Below, one piece after another: positions 34,228-45,166 of a stretch of DNA of 64,000 nt. The notes under the pieces are model-generated. The model was not told the DNA's origin, did not search any database, and saw only the letters and a program-made list of their open reading frames with translations. The DNA is taken from assembly GCF_965638725.1 (NCBI RefSeq), contig NC_134949.1, forward strand, positions 15,126,951 to 15,190,950, in the 5' to 3' direction. Position 1 is the first letter of the stretch, and each line of letters opens with the position of its first letter. Source of the DNA: Aptenodytes patagonicus (taxonomy: Eukaryota; Chordata; Aves; Sphenisciformes; Spheniscidae). The translations under genes were made by a program, and so were the position numbers.

Positions 34228-34236
34228 GCAATAAAA
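34228..34236 (+). promoter_or_regulatory. Decayed TATA region of LTR-A
   Basis: The bases CAATAAAAC sit where this LTR family has its TATA element, just downstream of the AAAGGGATATTCC landmark. It looks like a polyadenylation signal (AATAAA), but its place before the transcription-start region suggests a mutated TATA box. The inference depends on my memory of the family. Confidence 0.45.
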
Positions 34237-34381
34237 CTGGGGAGAGGAAGAAGAAGGGGAGGTTTGGGGCTTCTAAGGTGGCTGTTGCTCAGAGACTGGC
34301 TGGGCATCGGTCTGCTTGTGGGAGGTGGTGAGTGATGTCCTTTCTGTCACTTGTGGTTTTTTTTTCCTCGTTTCTTCACCT

Positions 34382-34387
34382 ATTAAA
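34382..34387 (+). promoter_or_regulatory. LTR-A polyadenylation signal ATTAAA
   Basis: ATTAAA within CTATTAAACTGCC, followed by CTTTATCTCAACCCA, the usual R/U5 arrangement of this LTR type. It marks the end of the R region. Confidence 0.55.
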
Positions 34388-34519
34388 CTGCCTTTATCTC
34401 AACCCACAATTTTCTCACTTTTGTTCTTCCTATTCTCTTCCCCCATCCTGCTCGAGGAAGGGGGAGTGAGTGAGCAGCTGTGTGGGTGCTTAGCTGCTGG
34501 CTGGGGTCAACCTAGCTCA

Positions 34520-36629
34520 CTGCTTTGAGAACCTGGCTGCTAAATGACTTCCAAGTAATTTCATGGAGGTGGGTGAAGCATCACCAGGTCGGCTAAGGTA
34601 AGAAGGATTTAGCCTCAGAAATACCAACCAGACTGGGCTTCCCAACAGATGTGGGCAAATGTGGGCAAACCCTCCCTGGGCAGGTACAACATCTAGGCAC
34701 CGAGACAGGGAGTTGCATGGACCTGCTGCTTTACATGCAGACAGAGCTTGCAGGTCAGGGATGGAGGTATCTGTGGTACCTCCTGGGTTAGGTTTGGCAG
34801 GGGGACTAATTTTTGCAGTAATGGACACAAGTACCTCAACTGCCCTTTGGAAGTGCACCTTAGCAGGGATCTTTTCTAGATACATTTGCAGAGTCAGGCT
34901 GATAGGCCTGAAATTGCTGCAGTCATCCTCTTTATGTGCTGACATTGCAGATTTGCACCTGAAAAGCCTATCAGGTAACACCATTCCAACCTCATAGGGC
35001 AAATCTATGAACAAACAAGCAAACAAAAAGCCCAACCCAGAAGATAGATGTTTACTACCAAAGTACTAGTTACTCTCTGAATCACAGCTCCTGTATCACC
35101 TTGTCTGATAAGAAGTTGGAGGGACTGTAACAGTAAGTCACACTAAGATACTAGTTTGCACATCTTTCTATTCTTGACTCGTTCCTCTATTAGTTTTAGA
35201 AATCATAGGTGTGGAGAATAGATCACAATTTCAACAGATGACTGAGGAATTCTGAAAAGGTGATATAAATGGAAAGAGAAGGAAACAGAGATAGACTGCA
35301 TGCAATATCGGAAGGGTTAGGTAGGAATGTACACAGAAAAAACTGATCAGGAACCATTAAGTTAAATGCTTAGAAGAAATGCTAGCATATCGCTAAGAAG
35401 TACTTGCTTTCAACCAAATATGAAAAGTTTTTATGTGTTCACAGATGGTTAGTGCCATGAAATTTGCCCCACAGTACAATTAGAAATTGCTAATCTGTTG
35501 TATTTAGAAAATTCAAACTATCATTCAAGGGGAAGGGGGGCACATGGGCCATCTTTCCCCCCCGCCCAGTTTTAAAGTAGTGAGTCCTGCTTGGTTCTGT
35601 GAAGGAAAAGTTCTTGAGCATCCACCCTGACAAGTCCTCTCTGGAGGTGCCTGCCCACAGCCCTGGCTGAGCTGCCTGAGGAGTGGTGTTTAGGTCTTTC
35701 CTTGCTCTCAGCAGAGCAGCTCTCTAAGGCTTGCCTGGAGCACTGACCATTTTGGGTCCCACCCTGAGACCATGGGCTCTTGCATGCACTGGAGAGGGGA
35801 CTGTGGGCACCCAACAGGGTGCAGGCATCTGCATTTCACCCTCAAAGGGCTAACACTTGACCTGTAGGCACCCAAATTCTTACTAAGAGTTGGCCCTAAG
35901 GAGAATGCATTTTACCTGTTGCATGTCATTCATACCCTTACAGGCTCCCATTTCAAAGGGAATTGAAGCCAGCTGGTGTTGGGAAGGAACGCCATTTTAA
36001 GCTAGAGTCCATGCAGTAATGAGAAGTATTCTCAAGTGCAGAAAAGGATGCCTCCAAAGTACAGAAGAATTAAAAGAAAGCAAACCAAGTTCTGTAGAAA
36101 TACGATGTGTTGCAGTCAAAGGACCAAGGATGTGCATCTAAATTCCCTGCAAAATGAAAGCTTTGGAAATGACAATGGCATGCATTAAATATAAGTCAAC
36201 ACAAAGTATTGAGAGAAAAATAGTGTACAACAGTTCAATTTACTGAAAAAAAGCATGAAGGCTCAATTTTGATTCTCTATTTCAATGTAATTCTAGAAAG
36301 AGAAAATACATTTTCCCATGAGAAAAAAACACATTAATGATTCCGTCTTTTCAAAAGCACGCGGGAGAATGCAATATGACAGGTATAAAAGTGTGTAATG
36401 TTTAAGAATTCTAACTTAAAAGATTTCAAAGCAGTGACAACTCAAAACTCACAGTAGTAGAAAAATCATATTCCTAAGATGCTGAGAAATAATTGGATTC
36501 ATATTTAGATGTGAATTAAACTATGAAACCAGAGAAACTACTCAATCAAGAATATCAGTACTTGCCAAGGACAGCAACTTTTTTGTCTTACATGAACATT
36601 ATAATTCTACCTCCATGGGAGGGGGAAGG
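34520..36629. other. Unique non-coding stretch
   Basis: No gene or repeat recognised. A small direct repeat ATGTGGGCAA is present near 34648-34670. The part from 35840 to 36600 is AT-rich and free of long frames. Confidence 0.55.
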
Positions 36630-36905
36630 GGGATGGTCTGGTGCATAAGGTACTAGTTTGAAATACAGGTTCAATTCTTTGTAGATGTCCTCCCTGCCCT
36701 CAGACAAGTAATTAAGCTGCGCAACCCAAAAAACATTTTCTTACCTAACTCCCATCAGACTTCCAGCAAGAGATAGGGAGGGGTTAGGCAGTCCTCACCG
36801 GGGCATTGGGCTCCTCATGCCTCAGTGTACTCTTTATAAACAGGGATAATAGTGTTTCCTGTCTTAAAAGTGCAATAGCAGGTGCTCAGATATGGTGACA
36901 ATGGG
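36630..36905 (+). mobile_element. MIR/CORE-SINE relic upstream of LTR-B
   Basis: Reads as a MIR-type SINE in order: head GGTCTGGTGCATAAGG with CAGGTTCAATTC (A- and B-box-like region, 36635-36682); then ACAAGTAATTAAGCTG; after a diverged gap, CCTCAGTGTACTCTTTATAA and CAGGGATAATAGTGTTTCC (36818-36860); then the tail AGGTGCTCAGATATGG. It stops about 15 bases before LTR-B. Confidence 0.68.
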
Positions 36906-37087
36906 ATCCAAATTCCATACTGTATTGGGTTTGCGTGGCAAGGTTTTGGTAGCGGGGGGGCTACAGGGGTGGCTTCTGTGAGAAGCTGCTAGAAGCTTCC
37001 CCCATGTCTGACAGAGACAATGCCAGCCGGCTCCAAGATGGACCCACCGCTGGCCAAGGCCGAGCCCATCAGTGACTCTGTGATAAC

Positions 37088-37096
37088 ATATTTAAG
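37088..37096 (+). promoter_or_regulatory. TATA-like element of LTR-B
   Basis: ATATTTAAG in a short AT-rich island of an otherwise GC-rich LTR, about 170 bases from its 5' end and followed by GAAGGGGG. Its position fits a retroviral core promoter directing + strand transcription into the tandem-array leader and downstream host DNA. Confidence 0.5.
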
Positions 37097-37214
37097 AAGG
37101 GGGAAAAAAACTGCTGTGCAATAGAAACAGCATCCGAAGAGAGGAGTGAGAACATGTGAGAGAAACAACTCTGCAGACACCAAGGTCAGTGAAGAAGGAG
37201 GGGGAGGAGGTGAT

Positions 37215-37645
37215 CCAGGTGCTGGAGCAGATATTCCCCCACAGCCCGTGGTGAAGACCATGGTGAGGCAGGCTGTCCCCCTGCAGCCCATGGAGGTCCA
37301 TGGTGGAGCAGATATCCACCTGCAGCCTGTGGAAGACCCCATGCCGGAGCAGGTGGATGCGCCCGAAGGAGGCTGTGACCTTGTGAGAAGCCTGCACTGG
37401 AGCAGGCTCCTGGCAGGAGCTGTGGCCCCGTGGAGAGAGGAGCCCATGCTGGAGCAGGTTTGCTGGCAGGACTTGTGGCCCTGTGGGGGACCCACGCTGG
37501 AGCAGTCTGTTCCTGAAGGACTGCACCCCGTGGAAAGGACCCACGGTGGAGCAGTTTGTGAAGAACTGCAGCCCGTGGGAAGGACTCATGTTGGAGAAGT
37601 TCATGGAGGACTGTTTCCCGTGGGAGGGACCCCACGCTGGAGTAG
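37215..37645 (+). repeat. Imperfect GC-rich tandem array inside LTR-B
   Basis: About eight to nine diverged units of roughly 45-65 bp, each ending in a variant of CACGCTGGAGCAG and containing CCCGTGG and GAAGGAC-like pieces. Stop codons are rare in all frames because the units are GC-rich. This accounts for open frames of 170 aa (+), 205 aa (-) and 149 aa (-) here. None is a credible protein. The array is part of the LTR family and not a later host expansion. Confidence 0.75.
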
Positions 37646-37850
37646 GGGAAGAGTGTGAGGAGGAAGATGCGGCAGAGACAACGTGTGATGAACTGACCGC
37701 AACCCCCATTCCCCGTTCCCCTGCACCGTTTGTCAGGGAGGAGGTAGAGAATTCAGGAGTGAAGTTGAGCTGGGAAGAAGGGACGGGTGGGGGGAAGGTG
37801 TTTTAAGATTTGGTTTTATTTCTCATTGCCCTACTCTGGTGTTAATTGGC

Positions 37851-37856
37851 AATAAA
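37851..37856 (+). promoter_or_regulatory. LTR-B polyadenylation signal AATAAA
   Basis: AATAAA in GGCAATAAATTAC, about 190 bases before the LTR end, followed by the U5-like TTATCTCAACCC. Canonical placement for retroviral R/U5 processing. Confidence 0.7.
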
Positions 37857-38039
37857 TTACATTAATTCCCCCGAGTTGAGTCTGTTTTGCTCATGATGGT
37901 AATTGGTGAGTGATCTCCCGGTCCTTATCTCAACCCAGGAGCCTTTCGTTGTATTTTTCTCCCCCTGTCCAGTTGAGTAGTGGGAGTGATAGAGTGGCTT
38001 GGTCAGCACCTGGCAGCCAGTCAAGGTCAACCCACCACG

Positions 38040-38659
38040 CATATATTCATGCTGAACATACTATACACTCTCTATGCAGGTGTATGTATGGCCCAGGCAT
38101 GAAAATGTGGGAGATCCCAAGGTAGTGGTGACCTAAGCAATTTTTCAGAGGTTGCTGAAGTGCTTGTACCAGCTCAGTCAAAAGGCTTTGATAAATCCAA
38201 TCGAGTTATTTAAGTGCTTGCCCCATCCTGTAAGGAAAATTTGTATTTTAATAGCTGAGTGGGATTAACATCTTCCAAGCTCAGGAAAAGTGTTGTGCTG
38301 CAGGCAGGGGCCTATCTTCACTCCTTGGTGGTTTCCACCTTGGCTAAGCTGCTGGGAAAGTCAGTTGTGTGAAAACCAAGCGTACTCTGGACAGCTGTGA
38401 TTTAATCTGAGAGGATCCTGCTGCTAACACATGCCCAGCATCTTCAAGATCGAAACCATCAGCCATTGGTTAGACAGTGACCCTGGTACATGCATCCCAA
38501 GGCACCGGTGGCCTCAGGCTGGTTCCAGCAGCAACGGCTCTGGAGGACAAGGACTAGAGCCACCACAACTCTCACGAGATGGCAGGTGATAAACAACTGA
38601 GGCTCCTCCACACAATCCCTGCCAGAAAATAGTGTGTCAATGTTTTTTAGTCATTCAGA
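38040..38659. other. Unique non-coding stretch
   Basis: DNA between LTR-B and a CR1 relic. No gene or repeat recognised. Confidence 0.5.
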
Positions 38660-38795
38660 TAAAATCAGTTAGGACTGGAGCAGATTTCAGGAGGTCAGCT
38701 AATCCAACCTCCTGCTCAGCTGCCCTTAGAGCACTTCTGAACAACAGGTACTGAACATTTTATTAAATAACTTCCAGGGATGAAGATGCTTCTGT
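38660..38795 (-). mobile_element. CR1: Old CR1 3'-end fragment
   Basis: Short minus-strand relic of a CR1 3' UTR: TAGGACTGGAGCAGATTTCA, GGAGGTCAGCTAATCCAACC and, further right, TAACTTCCAGGGATGAAGA match landmarks of the CR1 3' end. No coding sequence is included; a typical 5'-truncated copy. Confidence 0.6.
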
Positions 38796-38804
38796 AGGCA
38801 GCTC

Positions 38805-39200
38805 AGTGTGGGGTAGTGTTTAAAGTGCTGCACAGAGCAAGAGATCAGGAGTGTGGCTAATTCATGCCCAGGGCCAAGAGGAGATCAACCATTTGAGCCC
38901 ACAGAGAAGTCCCAGTTGCTGACCTACAGCTGCACATGACAGGTCAGAAGTTCAGCAGTGCAGAGGCAAGGCTGGAGCTAATCCATAATACAAAGTCTGG
39001 GAACATGTCACACAAGGGCACTCCAGAAAAAAGCAGGACTGGGTCCCAGTCGCAGTCCTGCCAGTTAGTATTTGTCACCTTGAGCAGCTCACCTCTGCAC
39101 TTCGGTTACCACATCTGCAAACCACGGCAAATAGTATGTGCCTACCTCAATAAGGCCATTTGCCGTCATACTGCAAAGAGCTAAGTGTCATTTAGTGTCG
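38805..39200 (+). mobile_element. MIR/CORE-SINE relic
   Basis: Two blocks in MIR order. The head GTGGGGTAGTGTTTAAAGTG is at about 38816-38835. The second block starts at GGGTCCCAGTCGCAGTCCTG (about 39042), continues through CACCTTGAGCAGCTCACC and CCACATCTGCAAACC, and ends with AATAGTATGTGCCTACCTC (about 39130-39148). About 150 bases of unrelated sequence separate the blocks, from an insertion or from two SINE copies. Match by eye is good for the second block. Confidence 0.68.
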
Positions 39201-42200
39201 TTAGTGCTGTCTAATTCTGCATTATCTTCAATAAATATGGATGTGGCAAGATGAGCTCACAGCCAAAAAGCTTTTTTATATGCTGAATGCCCTGTTTAAT
39301 GGGACACCATTAAGTGAAACGGCAGTCTGTGCTTAACTCACTCTCACCCTTCAAACGGTTTAAGCAGAGCTTTCCTTGTGCAGCATGAAATCATGTTGCA
39401 ACATCGAACACCAATCCCTCTGAGAGCAAATATAGTCCCTGCCTTGTCTTGTTAATAAATGCTAGAACACAGAAAAAGCTTCACGTGGTTTAACCTCCTC
39501 CTCTTCCTCAGTCACCAATAAAACTACCTGCCCAATTTTACTGGTAAAACATTTTCTACTGCCTAGGCCACTGCAAGCCACAAAACGCTTTTCTCCCTGA
39601 ATTAAAATTGCAATATATTATGCAAGCAGTTCAGCAATGGAGAAAGAGCTAGAAGCCTGCAAGAAACAAAAATAGAGCCCCACACAGAATACACATGACT
39701 CTGCATTTTTTTCTTCAGGATTATAAAAGAACTGGCCTGGCCAGGTGGGTTAGCCAAGATTTAAATCCCTGTGATATTAAATGACACAGGCATGACACAA
39801 CTGTTTTTGCATAATGGCTTTTTACAAATTGGCAAAACATAGACGACTTTTCCAAATGCTAGCCCTGGCCATTTTTATCTCGTGGCTAAACTCTAACTCC
39901 GTAGGAAAGCCGTTCCACCAGAATATCTGATGGTTTATGGGCAAACACACACCTGGGAGGCTGTGGACCATTTTACATTTACGGGCCCAGATATTTTCCC
40001 CAACAGATGTGGAATCCCCCTGTGGCAAATTTAAGCCTTCTGGCAATAGGCTTCCCATTTGTTGGTTACTTACCTTGTACCCATGGGATTTCATGGGCTG
40101 CAGGTTGAAAGCTGCCGATTTAAATATAAATCAACTTAATTCTGCAGAAGGATTTCTTTGCATTTGTCATGCTGTGAGAGAAAGAGCTCAGCCACTCCAG
40201 GCTGCGGGGAGGGAGGAGTGGGAGGATTAACTTTGGTGGTTATGGAGTGCTTATGGGAGGCTCCTTTCCAGGATTTCTTGTTTCAGGGATCTTCTGGGAT
40301 GCAGGGCTGAGGGATCACAAGACCAGAGAAGTATCCAGCGGGGATGGCACTGGGCAGCCCCAGCGCCAGAACAACCCCTTTGCATTAAGTCTTTCTCCCT
40401 CCTGGGATTACACCTGAGCTCTGTGGCCACAGGTACAACTCCAGGTCCCCTTTAGACCAGCATCATTCTGGCCACAACTGGCCACTTCTGTACCTCTTTT
40501 GTGATGCTGCCTCCTCGGCTGCCCTCTTTGCCTGCCTTTTCTCCTGGGCCCTTTTCCCCCAGCCCAGCGCAAGGGGACTCAGGTTCAATCTGCATCTAGT
40601 CTCAACTTAACTCTGGCTCCACAAACAAGCCTGCAGTTAGAGTATCACCTGGGACCAGATATGTAGTATACTGTGCACTGCCCCTCCACCCTCACCCCCC
40701 CAGCTTTTGTATGCTCTTGGCCTGTGCTGTAACTGAGGCAAGTACCAGGTTAGATGTCTGGCCAGGGACATGCCCTGCACATGAGGATGATTTCCAAAAA
40801 GGAGCTAAACCAAATGGAGTCTTTGTCCCCAAAAGTGGGACCGATGTCCTGCTCTCTAGTTGGATTTATGCTGGGGCTGCCAAGCAGGAGGTGCAACATG
40901 AATGTCCAGCCAGAGCTCAGGGGCTTTGGCACAAGGTTACAGCATGGGGGAGAGACTTCAGGAGAGACCTTCTCTGGGCCTCTAGGCAAAAACACTAAAC
41001 AGCTGGAGGGGAGGCTGTATGCTTTTGCCTTCTCTTTTCTTTGTGTCTTATCTCATCCTGTTCCTGCAACTTTTTTTGCCTGACATATCTCCTAGAGTCC
41101 TAAATTACATGACACAAGAATTTGGGACTGCACAAAGTTATTGGTCTGCAAGTGGGAGTTGTATCCCGAAAAAATTTGCCCATGGACCCACCACCTACAG
41201 ACCACAACGCAGCTTAGGAAGCACCAGCCTGCAATACTTGGGTGTTGCACAAATTCCAGGAAAGCACTCCATGAACTAGATACTTTCGGGATTAGCCTGG
41301 TGCTCCCTTTGCCTATTACAAATCCTTTCATTGAAGCATGTGATACAAAGCCAGATTTTAGGGTCAGAAGCTTTTGGTCTAAGCTGTACATGTGGTGTTG
41401 CACAAGAGGATGTACAAGGGAAAGAAGCAAACTACATTGTCAAACACTGATGGTTTTTTTGCCAGCCCTTTAGTTTGGAATGTTTTACCTCTGGTTTTGA
41501 AGTTTTGGCTCATGATCACCTCACGGACTTTATTGATTTTCTGTTATCTTTGGTCCTGTAAATATTAACTACTGTCAATTTGTTTGATATGCCTGTTGCT
41601 GCTCAAGGGTCCGAGTACTATGAACCTTAACTTAAATAACGCAGTGTGACTTTTGTTCGGCGGGAGTCAGGGAGCATGTTTCGGCTGCTGTGTGATATGA
41701 ATCACAAGTGAAACCAGAAAACGTGTGGCTGGAGTTAGTTGTATAACAGCAGGGCTGCATTACACAAGTGCAAAATCCTCTTCTGAAGTCAAACGGGGGA
41801 TGTGCAAGTCAGGGAACACCACTAGCAACGACAGGACGTTCACCAGCTTATTGCCGGACCTTGCTTACTCATTGACTAATTAAAAAGAGCTGCCAAACTG
41901 GCACTCTACCCTTCCCCTCACTGCAGGCTGTGTTTCAATCATGTTAGAAAAGCAAGGAGAGGTTTTCAGAGTTTCATTTTGCCGGGCTGTTGTTTTGCTT
42001 TGCTGTTTGCTGAGGGCAGGGGCTGGCCATGGGAAGGGGCAGGGGCCGGCCATGGGAAGGGGCAGCAGGTTTGTCTAACCCCGGCAAGAGGCTGCTCCTC
42101 CTGGTGCACCCCAAGGCAGTGCTCCCTGCTATCGGCCGTGTCGGGGTCTGCGACCCCATTTGGGGGACAGCCTGGACCCCAATGCAGCCCTCACCACCCC

Positions 42201-45166
42201 ATTGCACACTGGGGCCGGGGCCATGGCGCTGAGCCCTGCTTCAGGGCATGGGGACATAATGGGCTGTGCCAGCAGCGCACTGGGCACTTGTGGGGCCAGA
42301 GGCAGAAGCGATGGCCGCAGCGGTGGGAGCATAGGAGAAGCCCCCTGCTCCCAAACCACTGTCCCGCTCAGGCTGCAAGCACTGCAGCCCAAGGGTTCAT
42401 CTGACAGCTGCGAGGGAAAGCCCTTTTTGCAGGGAGGTGTTCAAAACAGTATTTGCTTTCATGTCACATCAGCACGGTTTTCCGTGATGCTGGAGCACTT
42501 CTTTCCATGCTGTACCATGTGCCGTGGGGCAGGAGCTCATCCGGCTGTGCCTGCAGGATACAGGGATGCAGCCCCTTGCTGCTGGGGCTGGGCACGCTCT
42601 CTGCTGGGTTTCCCTTGGGGTGAAGTGCCTGGAGGCTTTTGTCCATCCCTTGCCACCTCCCGCTGCTGTTTGATGCTCAGAACTTCTTTTTTAAGCAGTA
42701 ACAATCCAAACAAGTACGTCACAGTTAAGGTGACTCATGGCTCAAGAAGACATTCCTCTAGGTTTTAAAAGGAAACTATAATCTGATTTTTAAAACCTGA
42801 GCAGCCACACTGTATGCTCCAGATGTGCCCAAGTAACTTGTAATAACCCTCTGTGGAGGTTAAGGCAACTCCATTTAAAAATATCTTTTCAGGGTGAGAA
42901 AAATAAAATTATCTTGGCCAAACAGATGGGAAAGCACTGAGCAAGGAGGGCCAAAGTGATTTTCCCTGTGGTAGAGCCATTGCACAGCACTATAAGCTGG
43001 GGGCCCAGTGCTTTGCAAGCACCAGCCCATCAAACACAGCAACCCAGTGGTGGTCCTGGCAGCCCCCACTGCCCACCAGCCACCACGCACCACGGGTCAA
43101 GGTCCCCACTCCTTCCTGCCTGGGGTCCCCATGCACCTTCATATGCCTCCTTACACATTCCTGTTTTCTCCTCAACTTGCACTGAAGGAAGAAAGAAAGA
43201 CCCTCCAGCATCTCTTGGGTGCTTGGGGAGGTCACTGCCTTAGTCCCACCATGTCTCCACCACGGGCCTGTTGTCATTGCTTAAATATTTGTTGGTGGCA
43301 GGAGGGCTCGGCCCGTGCACACGCTGTGCCTGCTGGCATCGGTGCATCCCGTGTGCCGAGGAACAGGAGGGCTGCTCTTCTGGTTTGGTAGCATTTTCTA
43401 CTCCCTTGGCAGAGGCCTGAGAAATGACAGTGGTGGGGTGCGGTGGCAGCGGATCAGGACCCTGTTTTTCTACAATAGCTGCAGAACCAAAAACATGCCG
43501 GCGTGAATCAGCTGGTGCACAAAGACAAACACACTCACGGTCACTCATGTCAATTAAGCTTAAATCTACATTGTTTTAAGAACATCTGCTTAGTGATGTG
43601 CAGCAGTTTGACAACACTGAATTGAGGCTCAGTTTTTGCTTGCCAAGGGGCTTTTACAGGTGTCTTAAACCTCCCTGGCAAGGTTTGTTGAAAGATGTGC
43701 TGTGATGACGGTGATCTCGCAGCAAGAGGCAACAGATTAACCCATATGCCTGAGCCATAATCACCGCTGCTGGCAGCCTGGCATATGAATGCAGAATAAC
43801 TGGCACATAACGTCATGGTGCGGAGCGGGTCTGCAGTGCCACGGTGCTGCCTTAGGTCCCCCTCGGGAGCTTGAAACATGTGCAGTGCTGCTGGCTGGGA
43901 CAGCTTCTGTAAGAGACCAGGGTGTGGGGAAGCCTCAGCGCAGTGATCCTGACCGGAGGACCACCATGCACAGAGGAGCTAGTGACCCGTGGAGCAGTTA
44001 GCCTGTGTGTGCACTGCGTCCCTGTGCTGGGGTACCCCGCAGACGCAGGACGAGCTTCACCAGCTGGTTGCAATGCAGGAGCCCACAGGCAGCTCCCACT
44101 TGGTACCAGCAATTACACCACCAGCGTGGCCTTGCCTTTGTCCAAAAGTGTGGCAAGAAGCTGTGATGCAAACATCCTTTCTGTTTGACAGTAGAAATGA
44201 TGAGCAGAGTTGTTATCTTGTAATAAAATCCTGTAACAGCTCAGATGACCAAATTGGGGTAACCCTCTCTGTGGAGGGGTCTGCACAGCATGCTGTGTAT
44301 GGGTGCACAGCTCAGGGTTCCTGGCATCTAAAGGGATGCAAGATAATCTATGCCATTTTATCTTTATAGTGTTAGCTCTAACAAACAACATTTTAAATGA
44401 TACTTCACAGAGTCTGTGTACCTTTCTTATGGGGACCGCCACAGACCAGGACCTCCTGGTGCAGCACATCAGGCACTGGGTGCCAGGCTGGAAGGAGGCA
44501 TACTGCTCCCACAAACGGTGCGTTCTGGAGTGACAGGGGAGTAGCCAGGCTTTTCTGTGGAAATTTAACCCAGGATCAGTCCTAGAAAGGTCATTTTTCC
44601 AAGCTGGCATTAGCACTTCTGGTAATAACAGTAGTGTCTGGCACATGCTTGCCCACCATCCTCCACAGAAATGGGTGATGAAAGCGCCTTTTCTGATTTT
44701 CAGCATGGATGAATGTTCCAGTTTTTAAAAAATGAAAGATATCATGAGGAGCGATCAATAAAGAAACCCCAGCATTTGACAATCTACCTCTTCCATAAAG
44801 CTTCTAGTGTCCATGTTCCCTGTACCTGGATGCTGGTTAGATTTATTTTTGGATCAATCCATGCGATGTTAAATCATTTCCCATGCAGAGGTGTTTTATT
44901 ACTCCACTCCGCTGCCTGCATGATATAAAGGGCAAAACTCAAAACTATGGTAAAGCTGATAAATAATAGATGGGATCTTTAGCTGTCACTGCTGATCGCT
45001 CTCTGGAAGCCAGGAGAGCACTCACCAGAGTGTCCTTGATTTGCAGCTCATAAAAGCCTTGCCTTCAAGGAACTTAAACAAAAATCAGAATAGCAGCTGT
45101 AATAATTACACTCTATGGCTGCTACCATTACTATCAACTTCAACTGCTAGAATGCAAGAAATAACA
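39201..45166. other. Unique non-coding stretch with a GC-rich island
   Basis: No gene recognised. A GC-rich, moderately CpG-containing block at about 42000-42420 includes two copies of a 22-bp unit (GGCAGGGGCTGGCCATGGGA..., about 42015-42058). Open frames over it (up to 202 aa) overlap on both strands. A 197-aa minus frame at 44113-44706 has no recognisable domain. No promoter or exon can be supported. Confidence 0.5.

Larger units (their letters stand above)
33970..34519 (+). mobile_element. Solo LTR of an avian endogenous retrovirus (LTR-A)
   Basis: About 550 bp recognisable as a common avian LTR (ERVL-like in my memory; family name not certain), + strand. Landmarks in order: GGAGTTAACTTTCTTCATAG near 33985; a U3 with GGGAGGGGACACAGCTGGGA (about 34156-34175); AAAGGGATATTCCATACC (about 34195-34212); a decayed TATA region at about 34228-34236; the polyadenylation motif ATTAAA at 34382-34387; CTTTATCTCAACCCA; and a U5 ending near GGGGTCAACCTAGCTCA. 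Start and end are placed by resemblance, and I see no convincing target duplication. No internal retroviral genes or partner LTR lie nearby, so it is a solo LTR left by recombination. The copy is clearly mutated. Confidence 0.78.
36921..38039 (+). mobile_element. Solo LTR of an avian endogenous retrovirus (LTR-B)
   Basis: About 1.12 kb, + strand, beginning TGTATTGGGTTTGCGTGGCA and ending near GGTCAACCCACCACG. Flanks are CATAC (36916-36920) and CATAT (38040-38044), a likely 5-bp target duplication with one change, which suits ERVL/ERVK-type integrases. Within it: U3 with AAGCTTCCCCCATGTC; a TATA-like ATATTTAAG at about 37088-37096; a long GC-rich tandem array (37215-37645); the polyadenylation signal AATAAA at 37851-37856; then CTTATCTCAACCCAGGAGCC and U5. 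No primer-binding site, gag, pol or env accompanies it, so it is a solo LTR. Family known to me as widespread in birds; exact name uncertain. Confidence 0.88.

Noticed and set aside
34230..34235. AATAAA as the LTR-A polyadenylation signal
   Set aside because: It sits before the transcription-start region of the LTR; the ATTAAA at 34382 is placed correctly for that role.
37092..37709. 205-aa minus-strand and 170-aa plus-strand frames in LTR-B as genes
   Set aside because: They follow a GC-rich tandem array inside a solo LTR. Open frames occur on both strands at once, as expected from composition.
33970..38039. The two LTRs as the paired ends of one provirus
   Set aside because: They differ in length and U3 sequence, and no retroviral coding remains lie between them.
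42160..42768. 202-aa plus-strand frame as a gene
   Set aside because: Overlapping frames of similar size exist on both strands in a GC-rich block, and no domain or splice signals are seen.
44113..44706. 197-aa minus-strand frame as a gene
   Set aside because: No domain recognised and no transcript signals; a length that can occur by chance in 64 kb.
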